From Alligator mississippiensis (Eukaryota; Chordata; Crocodylia; Alligatoridae), in contig NC_081831.1 in the NCBI RefSeq assembly GCF_030867095.1, positions 42,469,319 through 42,533,318 on the forward strand: a stretch of 64,000 nucleotides of DNA, written 5' to 3'. Below the pieces are notes generated by a model that was given only the letters and a program-made list of their open reading frames with translations, was not told the DNA's origin and did no database searches. The translations under genes and the position numbers were made by a program. Positions 1 to 20,906 of the stretch are shown here, in pieces; the stretch's first letter is position 1, and every line of letters starts with the position of its first letter.

Positions 1-10928
<10,928 letters not shown>

Positions 10929-11053
10929 TAGGGGTGGCGGGCCGCTCCGCGCGGTCGGACAGGGCGGTGCTGCCCCGCGGGTGCACGGGGCCTGGCACGA
11001 CGGGGCAGCCGGGGCCCCGCGGGGCGGGGAAGGGCGGGGCTCGAGAGCTTTGT

Positions 11054-11059
11054 AATAAA
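11054..11059 (+). terminator. BTK polyadenylation signal AATAAA
   Basis: Canonical hexamer 233 bp after the BTK stop codon, in a GC-rich 3' UTR. No other hexamer occurs between the stop and the TIMM8A promoter, so BTK transcripts should end near 11075. Confidence 0.75.
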
Positions 11060-11075
11060 ACAATCTGCAAGGAGA

Positions 11076-11569
11076 GGAACCGCTGCTGCCTGCACCGCGC
11101 CTGCCCCTGCCCCCGCCCCCGCGGCCCGGACGCAGCAGCCTCCCAGCCCAGCTGCGGGGACACCAGCCGCTGCAGTTCTCGCCGCGCCGCAGGCACCCAT
11201 ACGCACGCGCACTCACACCCAGCCCGCGGCCGGCTTCAAACCACAGGCCGCCACTCTCCTCCCCTCCCCCCCCCCGCAGCCCCGCCCCGCCCCGCCCCTA
11301 CCTGACACTTCCCCGGCGCGAGGCAGAGGCAGAGTGGCTATTGGCTGCCCGTTGGCTACGCCCTAGGGGCGGAGCCTGGAAGACCGGGGGCAATTCGGCA
11401 AAGGCGAATTGAAAGCCGGATGGGCGGGGCCAAGAGCTTCGTGTGGCGTCAGAGGTGGGATGGCTCGGCGCGTGCGCAATTCCGCAGCGTGATAGCTGCT
11501 GCGCATGCGCCCTTCTTGGCGGGGCTGCTTCGGCCAGACACGTGAAGGTCGCTCGCGGCCGGAGCTGGG
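11076..11569 (+). promoter_or_regulatory. TIMM8A promoter CpG island with NRF1-type site
   Basis: A CpG-rich block with GC boxes (around 11278-11300), a CCAAT-type element in inverted form (ctattggctg near 11338) and a perfect palindromic NRF1 motif gcgcatgcgc at 11501-11510, plus a second NRF1-like gcgcgtgcgc at about 11467-11476. NRF1 sites are typical of promoters of nuclear genes for mitochondrial proteins, which fits the adjacent TIMM8A. There is no TATA box. The island overlaps the end of the BTK 3' UTR region, so BTK and TIMM8A are packed tail to head. Confidence 0.7.
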
Positions 11570-12274
11570 ATGGAGGCGTCGTCTCCCACGGATTTGAGTG
11601 TCAGCGACCCACAGCTGCAGCACTTCATCGAGGTAGAGACGCAGAAGCAGCGCTTCCAGCAGCTGGTGCATCAGATGACCGAGTTGTGCTGGGTGAGCGC
11701 CGCGCTGGGCCCGAGGGGAGTTCCGGGGCAAGGGGAGGGAAGCCGGGCAAGAGCGCTCTGGGTCCCCTGGCGCCGGTGTAGCGCAGACCCATCCGGGGAC
11801 GTCTGACCTTTGCCCTGGCGCACCGGGGGAACGAGGTACCTGGAGCCGCTGCTCCTTCGCGGGAAGGCCCAGAGCCAGACGCCGGGTCTGGCCCAGGCTC
11901 GCGGGCGTTGCCTCGGTGGATTTAGTACCGCCTTAAATGGTGCCGGTCCCTAGACAGGGAGGCAGTGGAAGGGTTGGTGGGAGAGAACCAGATATTTCTC
12001 CCTCTTCCCCAGGCCTCCCCACAGCACCCCCAAGAGCAAGTTTGTTCCTCTGGGAAGTGCATGCTTTGGGCTCTTGTAATCTCCCCTGACTGGCTCTTTG
12101 TGTCTCGAGCAGGAGAAATGCATGGACAAGCCGGGGCCCAAGCTGGACAGCCGGGCAGAGACCTGCTTTGTTAACTGTGTTGAACGTTTCATAGACACCA
12201 GTCAGTTCATTCTGAACCGGCTAGAGCAGACGCAGAAATCCAAGTCGGCCTTCTCCGAGAGCCTGACTGATTGA
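11570..12274 (+). CDS. TIMM8A: Mitochondrial import inner membrane translocase subunit Tim8 A
   Basis: Small Tim chaperone of the mitochondrial intermembrane space; with Tim13 it escorts hydrophobic precursors such as Tim23 across that space. Exons 11570-11692 and 12113-12274 give 94 residues (human 97). The twin CX3C motif is complete: CWEKC with the first pair split by the intron after Trp41, and CFVNC in exon 2, which form two intramolecular disulfides. The stretch [20 protein letters not shown] is nearly identical to human, while the first ten residues are divergent and less Ser-rich. The start is the first ATG in the CpG island and has no in-frame upstream alternative of note. Position directly after BTK is conserved with human Xq22. 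Confidence 0.97.
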
Positions 12275-13056
12275 CTCGGCACCGGCTCCTCCAGCCCCTC
12301 AACGAGGAGAACTGCACGTCAGTGGGGAGAGCAGCTGATGGGACACCTGTAGAACACAAGCTCTGGGGAGGCTGACCCCCTCCTTTGCATCAGACTAGAG
12401 CATTGTCACCTGCCTCAGCTCTGACCAGCTACTCAGTTTTACTTAAATGCAAGTTGTGACAATTACAGCCAGATGAGGCTGTAACAGATGCACGTTTACT
12501 ACTCCCGGTGGCACTGTACTGTTCCCATTCCCACCTGTTGCCTTCCATGTACAGGCTTTGTGCTGAGGCTAGTATGTTGAGCACAATAGCTCCAAAATGT
12601 CCAACTCTGCAAACCGTTTTGTGCATCTCGGAGGGAGTGCTCCTGTATTGATACAAAGTGGAGGTAATGGGAATACTAATGTGAATCCCAAGTCCAGGGT
12701 TGGGACCATTCCTTTTAATGGTACTAAGTTCACATTCAGCTTCCTAATTAACCCTCTCCTTGCACCACTCTTCAGACTGCGCAGCCATACTGACATTTGC
12801 TCTCCAGACCCATGGGGAATGGCGTTGAGCAGAAGACAGCCTGGGTCACAGGTCTGCACCAGTATAGCTGTGTCAACAACCCTGAAAAGAGCTTGCTTGG
12901 CAGTGAGAACTTTCCCAGTAATTTAAGATTATGGGAAATAATTTTAAAGCTTGTGAAGGTGAAGTCAGTCATGTGGCTCAGTAACAACTGTTTTAAAGCA
13001 GAACTGCAACATTTACTATTGGCTTGCTCCACTAAGTGCATTCTCCCAAACATTAG

Positions 13057-13062
13057 AATAAA
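13057..13062 (+). terminator. TIMM8A polyadenylation signal AATAAA
   Basis: AATAAA about 780 bp beyond the TIMM8A stop, followed within 40 bp by a GU-rich run (cttgtgtctaggggtggg). A second AATAAA at 13614-13619, also followed by GU-rich sequence (aatttgtgtggttc), could be an alternative distal site. Which one is used cannot be told from sequence. Confidence 0.5.
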
Positions 13063-13619
13063 TATGAATTGGATCAGTTTTTAAAATAAGCATGTCTTGT
13101 GTCTAGGGGTGGGCTGGCAGGACTCTCTGACCCACCCTTTACCTTGTGTCACTACTGTTCAGTTTATTATCAAATAACTGAAGTAGAAATAGACTTGCTA
13201 ATTTCTAATGTTAAATACAAATCCTCTGGTTCCTACTAGGCAGTCTGATTACGGATTCTGATTTTTCTGCTCGCTGTAAAGTGGTTTAATGCATTGGTTT
13301 CCTGGACTAGATTTGTTTATCTAGTTACTAAAACAAATAGTCTATGCCCAGATAATTAAAACAGTAAATTTTTAACAGAATGGGTTCAGGCATCCTAAGT
13401 AGTGCAAACTCTTCTGGAAAAAAATTAACAGGTAACTTGTTCTGTGACCCTTTCATCCCTCTGAGCTACTAACCACAGGTCTGTTTGCATCTGTGCCTTT
13501 CAATCATTTTCCCATAGGAACTGGACTGGAAGTTCTGCCTCATTCCACAAACCACTCAAACACTCATTGAATAGCCTGATCCTACTATTAATTTAGTCTT
13601 TTTGGAAACCCCAAATAAA

Positions 13620-15737
13620 TGCTGTTGAAATTTGTGTGGTTCAGCCTCTTTCCATGAAGTATGGTGTGACATGGCAGTAAACTACACTTCAGTAGAAGGA
13701 AACAGTGCTGCTAGTTGACCATACCAAGTCATGTGACAGTCTAAACACAAGTACAAGTGTGCACCTTTCATCAGAAGGAAGAAATGGATTTACAACTGTA
13801 ACACTATCCTCTACTTGTCTGAAAGAGGATAGTGACCAACTGATGTCTTCCACCTTGGATGATTTTTTTCCAAGTCCTTATTCAACTATATTAGCTTGCC
13901 TAAGTCTCACTCTGGTTTCCAAAATTACAAATTACACTCAGGTCTCTCTTCATGCAAGAGTTGCGTGCCAAAAAACCCTTGCATAAAGCAAATCCATTAT
14001 TACAGGTAATTAATAGGGATATGTACCAAGTTCCCTGCCATCCTGCTTCCTTCCCCTGCAACCCAGTGCATCAGGGAGCAGAGGAGCCATGTGGAGAACT
14101 TCCCACCTGCAGCTGCTTGTCCTGTACTGCCCTGGCAACGTGCCTCTTGCACGCAGAGCTCACAGCTTCTCCACAGGGCCCCAATAATCCCAACCAAGCT
14201 GGGTCACCCACCAGGCTGCAGACGTCCGGGGGAGGGAAGCAGCAGCATGGTTTCCTGCCACCCTGCTTCCCTCCCCCGGGCTCTGTAGCCCACCAGGCGC
14301 AACCCGGTGTGGCTGGGATCAGGAGGGCCGCACAGAAGCTGTGAGCTGGGGCCCTGCAGCTGCAGTGTGGCCCAGGCCCCAAGCACTGCCCAGCTGGGCG
14401 GCAGCAGCCCCAGCCCAGCCCCCTCCCTACAGGGGCCTCAATCCCCCTCTTGCCCACCACTTACCTGCTGGAGCTGCTCTCAAGGCTACTTGGGGGACCA
14501 TGTGCATATACAGCAATGTATGTGGCCCCATCTCACTGTCTTCCTTCTGCTTTCTCCCAGCCCCCTGCAGGCTGGAACTCTGCCAGCTTCCCACAAAGCA
14601 ATTTCTTCTTGCATACAATGAATTTCTGGTGTAAATAATGTCTCACATATAAGCAAATTCACACAAAACAAATTTGCATAAAGAGAGACCCAAGTGTAGT
14701 AGTATAATGACAATGGATGTAGGAGACAAATCTACCTTCTCTTTCTTAGAGGAAATCCCCTACTTGATACTACACAGCTGTTATATTCTACAAGTTGACT
14801 TTTGAACACATCCAGACATCCTTTTAGAATAACGGCACACTATCCCCAGTCAGTAGAGGTGCACCGATATAAAGAAAATTCATGTTCTTCATACCACTTT
14901 GTGTCATTTCAGTGGCTATTGGCATGAATATGTTGCAGGCCACACTGGCAATGGAGCAAATCTGTTTTAATCAATTATGGTAAATGGACATATTCCCTTC
15001 CCAGTGAAACATACCAGAAAGGAGTCACACTTCACAAAGGAACCAGATTCAAAGAGCCAGGATAGCACCACTGCAGAGTTTATCTAGTCCTGCTCTTGAT
15101 TTTGAGTCAGTAAATAACCTCTTAAAGTGAGCAGAGAAGGCACTTTAAGGCTGTACAAATGAACTTCTGAAACATACTGAATACTTCCAACGTTAAAACA
15201 CTTGAGTCACCTGTGTTGCTATAGGTGCAGCAATAACACTGTAAGGATCAGCCCTTCAGAATACTTTGCAAAAGTTAGACTTTCAATATAAAAAAAAATG
15301 TTTAAGGCCACCTAAAATGGTTTTTACATTCAAAAAGGGTTATTATAATTATTGCCAGGTTGCTTCATACATCCATAGACTTATGCCTCAGTAGTAGAGC
15401 AGCAACCACAGCACATTCTGATAGAGAGGAACACACTGAGAAGGAACCAGAATACACTGGTAGGTGTTTTGCCCAGGTCTGGTGTTCTGAGCACCTGGAA
15501 GCTAGTCAAGTCTCCTGGCACGATATTCAGGTCCATTACCAGTGGGAGATCACAGTTCACTGATAAACATGATGCTTGTTTACTCCCGGCAACAGTTGGA
15601 GCTGGTGATGTTCATTTGAGCTTGCTGCATCAGACCAAAGTGGAGATCAGTAGCAGGACTAAAAAACTACCAGTAGCAATTCAAGGCTTCTCAGGCATCT
15701 AGTAGTGGTTGTTAAAGTTTTGTTGTTTTGCAAGCAT
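13620..15737. other. Intergenic region between convergent TIMM8A and NIPA2-like genes
   Basis: Contains the 3' UTR of the NIPA2-like gene (minus strand; extent uncertain, a candidate ATTAAA on the minus strand lies at 14966-14971). A GC-rich insert of roughly 600 bp (about 14030-14620), embedded in AT-rich surroundings, looks like an interspersed repeat, but I could not assign a family or see a target duplication. A short motif gtgcaccgatat near 14860 resembles a recurrent reptile repeat end. No exon is visible. Confidence 0.4.
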
Positions 15738-18700
15738 TCATACACTTCCTACTTCCTCGTCCTCTTCTACACTTTGAGAACCTTTATGGATGTCCTCTGG
15801 GACCAGAAGGGGCTGATGTAGACATAACTGGTGCCTTTCTGACCCCCTCCAAGATGAGGTATGCAGGTCTGCCCCTCCTTGCCTTAGGAAGAGGGGCAGC
15901 AGGTCTGGGGTAAAGGGCATGTCTCTGAAGGCATGTAGAAGGAAAATGCCAGAGACTATGGTGAGGAAGCCACTTATCGTGCCAATTATGTTGTCCAGGG
16001 CCATGTGTTGCCACTCCTTGAAAAGAATGGCTGAACACATCACGACAGCTGTGGTGAACAGGACATAGTAAACTGGCGTGACCACAGATGTATTGAAGAT
16101 GTCCAAAGCCTTGTTCAGGTAATTGATCTGGACACTGACACAGACCCCCAGGCAAGCTGGTAGCACCCATATCAGTGGTTCTTTCAGCACTGGCTTGCCA
16201 GCAAACAGTTCTTTGAGTGCAATGCCCAGGCCCTTGACACAGGACACGGAGAGAGAGCCAATGGCAGAGCAGACCAAAACATATACTAAGACATTGCTCC
16301 TACCATAACGAGGCCCAGCCACGAAGATGAGGAGAATGGAGCTCACCAGCACACACATAGCGAAGACAATGAATCCTTAGATCAGAATGAGAATCATTAA
16401 GATTTGCAACATAGTGGGTAATGCTGTTATACATCTGTGCTGCATGTAATGTGTGCTGTGAACACTGACAGGAGAGAGAGAATGGGTAAGAATGGTAACT
16501 AGAACAGCAGAGGGCTGTAAGTCAGGACTGGAGATACTAGCAGAGCTCTGCAGGCTGGGATTAAGGCTCCTCTAGTCTTGCTACACGTTGCATCGGCAGG
16601 GCCCTGTGATAAGGGCCTGTGATGAGTTGTAGCTTGATCTGCTTGGTTTCTCTCCTCTGCAATTTCATTCGCTACCCTTAATACTACCACCCAAATCAAT
16701 CCCTTGTTTCCAACTGCTACATCCCATGTTTTTATCGTAGGGGTATCTCTCTCTAAGTTCTCCTGTGCTTCCCTCACTCGCTTTCTTTTCTAACTAGTCT
16801 TCTCCTAGTCTTATGTTGCCTCTCATGTACTGACAATCCTCTCATCTACACCAGTGTTGCATTAAGATAAATTGTGGCTGCTGATTCTTGCTTCCTTTGT
16901 AACTCTTGCCTAGCAATTTCATATCAAAGGGGCCATATGAAAAACAAATATAGTGTGCACCTACACCATACATCTTGTGCCAAGCTTGACAATAACCACT
17001 GCTGTAGACTTTTTGCCAATTGCTTTTAATCTTACATATTTTCTTGAGTTTTGCATTGCCTTAAGAAACTCCATTTTGCATTGCTCTTCAGCTTGATATA
17101 AGTGCTCGACCTTTGTATGCTATATGTGTGAGAGAATGGGTGAGAGTGTGTCTGTGGAAAAGGAAAACATCAGCTGACGACTGGCTGTAAAATGCAGACA
17201 GATAAAAGACCAAAACAAGAAGAATCTGCCCCAGAACTGAGAGAGAACAGCAATCGACCTTCAAGAAAGAACATAGTGATAACACAGCAAAGCCCAGAGG
17301 ACTGGATGAATTGACAAGGCTATAAAAGATGGGGCGAGACATTTCAAATTTGGGTCTTGTTCCATGTGTCATCCTGGAGCATTGGTTCATCTGATGAGAT
17401 GGACCAGCAGGAGCCCGGCTCCTACTTGTGATCAACTTGACTGGTCACTAAATTGATCCGAGTACTGGGAAGACTGGTAATGTATACCAGCGCAGAACAG
17501 AAACTGGAGTATGAATGTGGTGTGTGTGCACGCGCACACTTAATAAACCAGGCATCTTGCCTTATCCTCTCTCATAAGGTCTCACTCTTGATTTGAGCAA
17601 TTGGCAATTTGTGTAACACTGCCTCTCCACTTGGTGGCAGAAGCTTTTACACTCAGTCCCCAAAAACACGAACAATCCAATTTTTAAGCAACAAGAGTCC
17701 TACCAGCCATCACAGAGCATATTTCTTTTGACTGGGTATGGAACAAGCAGGAGGAACGGATTGCTGTTTAACCTCCCCAGTCTAGACAAGTAATTCTGCC
17801 TACTGCCATCTCTTATAAAGAGGTGAGATGAACACTGTATTTGGGGTACCTGGATCTTTAAGCTTCTCTGCCATTGATTCCAAGCTGGATACTTCCTCTT
17901 CTTGTGGAGCATGGATAACCATCACTGTAGAGCCCAGGATACTTAGGATGCAGCCAATCTTCCCATGGATGTTCAGTCGTTCGTTCAGAAAGGAGGATGA
18001 CAAAACCGCGCTGTAGGATTGAAGTCAAAGGATGGAGTATTTGAAGAAGATAAGGTGAGGGTAGAGAATTGTTTTCACTGGGAAGAGCAAAGGCATGGGT
18101 GTTGCTTTTTCTGATGGTGCTCACCTAACTAGAACACTTAATGCGCCCAACGGTGTTACCACTGTTGCTGGGGCAAAGGCATATGCAGCAAAATTCACTG
18201 CTTCTCCAATTCCCACTGCAAGACAGAGGACAGTCAGTCACAGGAATGCAACTTAAAACGGAGCAAGTTCAACAGAATATGGGTTTGGTTACACATAGCG
18301 CACAATCAGTTACTGAATAGAGGTACAGTCATCACTACCCACCTGGATTTCACTATGACCCCACCATTTATTATCCACAGCTATGTAGTCAAACTGTCTG
18401 ATACAGACAAGGATCAAACATATCAAAAACAAGCCTCTAATGTATATATGGGAACACTGCTAATCAACAACAGAGAAAGGAAAGATCAATAATATTTGAA
18501 GTTCAAAGGGGTTATGGCAAATTGTATTTGCCTAATTTGCCTTTGTGTAATAGGAATGGTTTTTACAGTTGATAGACATCCTACAGCATCTGTTAGCATC
18601 ATATTAGTGAATTACCATAAGCAACATCAGAAATTGAGAAACTGGCTATGCACAGGTTTGACAGGATTCGATTTTTATTGATAGACAACCATTTCACCTG

Positions 18701-20271
18701 ACACTGATAGATGGAAAAATATTTCCATCAGTAATTATAAAAAAATAAATAAATTCTGGCATGGAGGTACAGAAATGTGGGGCAGGGGGCACTTTACACA
18801 TGCACAAACACACCAGCCACTGTGCTGTTAAGACTGTGTCAAAGGTGGCAGGGCTGCAGGGGCAGGGCTGGTAGCAGTAAGGAGCCCAGTACCAACAGCC
18901 CCTAACTGTGCCCAGCTGAGGAAAAGCAAAGTCCCAAGAGCCTGTTCCAGCCTGGCCTCTGTGGGAGTTTGGCCCCTGCCCTGATCACCCAGGGGTCAGG
19001 CCAGGCTCCGGAGGAGTTTGGCCCTTGCTTGGATCACACAAGGGCCAAACACCTGTGGAGAGCTGATCCAAAACACACCCCTAATTTGGCGCAATCCTGA
19101 AAGTTTCAAATCAATAAAAAAAATCAGAAAAAAAGCTTAAAAATAAACATGGATTTTAGCCATCCAAATAATAATAATAAAATTGAATTCTGCCAAGCCT
19201 GGCTACATAGGTACGGTGATTTCCATAATTACCTAACATACTATGCAGGGTGAGCAAGCCCTTTTGAAAGTTATTGTACCATCTGATTTACCCATGATTT
19301 CATTTACAACACTTAGAAACATGCAAGATTTTAACATGCAACACAGCTGTGCTTAGAAAGGCAACGTTACCACAGTGCTCAGGGATAAAGTCAAACAGCT
19401 GAACCTTGATTTGACAAAGGGAATGTGCCAATAAGGCAAACAAGAGCAATCAAAACTTTAACAACTGTGATCCTGACATCATTTGCTGACAGTAGCATCA
19501 AGACTGCTGAAATCTCCCAAAGCGCAGAGCCTGCTTGACCAGCAGGGATGTAAGACTGGAAGGGACCTCATGCAGCTGCCTGGTCCGGGCCCTGCTGGAT
19601 CCATCCCCGCCAACTGCCTGTCTGACCTGCTTTGGGCAGCTTCCAGGAATGCAGAGGCCTGGCTTCTCTGGGAGCCTGTGCCAATGCTGAAACACCCTCA
19701 GTATTAGAAAGCTCCTAATCTCCAGTCTAAGCTTCCCCTGCCGTTGGTCCTCGGCCTGTCCCTGCAGTCCCAGAGAAGAGCCACCCCCATGGCCCCGCAG
19801 GCAGGTCAACATCGTTATCTCGGGCCTCCCCGCTCCAGCCTCCTCACAAGTCTCGTCTCCCCTCCCATCTCCTCCTCGGCCCCCGCGGCGCAGGGGAGAC
19901 GTCCCCGAGCCGGCGGAGCGCGCGGCGCCGGAGCTGCCCGACTGGCGGGCGGTCGCACTTACTGCATAACAGCCCGGCCCACCACAGCCACTCGCGCAGG
20001 TAGGCGTGGCTTCCGTGCCCTGCAACACAGCGGGGGGGAGGTGTCAACGGCCGCCGAGCCCCGGGGAGCCCCGCCCCCATCCCATCTCAGCGCTTCGCTC
20101 GCACCCGGGCCGCTCCCGCCCCGCCCCGGTACCCGCGCGGGCGGCGCCGCGGGCGGCCAGGCGTAGCAGCCCCTTCTTCTTGAGGACGAAGCTGACGCCG
20201 ATGAAGCCGCAGGAACCGAGCGCCAGCCCCAGCCCCAGGTAGAAGTCGCGGCGCCCCCGCGCGCCCTCCAT
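15738..20271 (-). CDS. NIPA2-like: NIPA2-like magnesium transporter (five exons)
   Basis: Multi-pass membrane protein of the NIPA family, which moves Mg2+ across plasma and endosomal membranes. Exons on the minus strand: 20271-20133, 20019-19963, 18215-18125, 18010-17850, 16375-15738. The phases join to 361 residues against 360 for human NIPA2. Family text runs throughout: [120 protein letters not shown] and SAILFKEWQ. It resembles NIPA2 far more than NIPA1, NIPAL1 or NIPAL4. The last 60 or so residues, after the final membrane segment, do not resemble NIPA2 and end in an acidic EEDEEVGSV. Human NIPA2 lies on 15q11, so this is probably a paralog rather than NIPA2 itself. The start ATG is inside the CpG island. 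Confidence 0.9.
16960..17618 (+). mobile_element. Probable solo LTR of an endogenous retrovirus (fossil)
   Basis: A TATA box (17321-17326) is followed about 220 bp later by AATAAA (17542-17547) and a GU-rich run, ending ...tgtaaca near 17618. This is the U3-R-U5 arrangement of a retroviral LTR, lying in sense opposite to the host NIPA2-like gene. The left edge is approximate and I did not find a clear target duplication. No internal coding sequence accompanies it, so it would be a solo LTR. Family and age cannot be given from sequence alone; the moderate decay suggests an old copy. Confidence 0.4.
18666..19132. repeat. Probable DNA-transposon-like repeat in a NIPA2-like intron
   Basis: A GC-rich core (about 18830-19060) is bounded by AT-rich ends in which gatttttattgat on the left faces an inverted counterpart (atcaataaaaaaaatc) on the right. 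This suggests terminal inverted repeats of a nonautonomous element. Edges are approximate and no target duplication was established. Confidence 0.3.
19540..19790 (-). mobile_element. CR1 LINE 3'-end fragment, antisense
   Basis: The + strand reads taagactggaagggacctca at the left edge, the reverse complement of the CR1 3' terminus. It then passes through text matching the reversed end of CR1 ORF2 (attagaaagctcctaatctc, then ccagtctaagcttcccctgc). It is 5'-truncated, as usual for CR1, and lies in the NIPA2-like intron just before the CpG-island exon 2. Confidence 0.65.
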
Positions 20272-20906
20272 CGCGACCCAGCCCGTGACGTCACTCCGGG
20301 GCGGGCGGGGCCGCACGTGCGCGGGCTCCACCAGTCCCCGGCGCCACAGGGGCGCTCGGCTCCGCCCCTCACCCCGGGAAGTGACGACACAAGCTGCTGC
20401 GCCCCCCCCAATACCAGAGCTGCGGCCGCGCTCGGGCCCATGTGGCCCCGCCCCCCTCCGCCTGATCCCGGCCCGCTTCCGTTTCCGGTGGGGTGGTTTT
20501 TCCGACCTGTTGTTAGGAACCGAACCGCCGAGGGTGGCGGGGCTGGGGACAGGGACAGGGACAGGGGGAGCAAGGGCCTGAGCCCAGCCCGGATCCTGAG
20601 AGCCCCCGCCCTGCCCTGCCCCAGGCGCTGCTGTGGGGCTCGTTTCTGAGCTGCGGGGACTGAGCTCGTTGGGGCAGTTCCTGCTGCCCGCGCGGGCCCT
20701 GCTGCTCAAACCTGGGGGGCTAACTAGGTTCTGGGAAGAACGGGCCCCTCGCTCAGAAACGCCCTTCCCAGCAGCGTCTGTTACCCGCTGCCTCCCTGCA
20801 ACCAGGGGTTTCTTGGGGACTTACATTGCCCCAGGGAGGTGGGAGCTGAGCAGCCCTCGGGATGCACCTTAGTCTCATTGCTTTTTTCTGAACTCAAGAA
20901 CAAAAG
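19840..20906. promoter_or_regulatory. Shared CpG island, divergent promoter of NIPA2-like (-) and TAF7L (+)
   Basis: GC- and CpG-dense sequence from about 19840 to 20700 holds exons 1 and 2 of the NIPA2-like gene and, by position, the untranslated first exon of TAF7L. The two start codons are 636 bp apart on opposite strands. GC boxes (gggcggg type, for example near 20297) and an ETS-like cttccgtttccgg at about 20476 are visible, and there is no TATA box. The TAF7L coding exon may be preceded by an acceptor ending in ag at about 20898, implying a 5' UTR intron. Confidence 0.6.

Noticed and set aside
20044-20709. 221-residue open frame on the minus strand covering NIPA2-like exon 1
   Set aside because: Only 20271-20133 matches the family and it ends at a GT donor; the rest is open because of high GC content.
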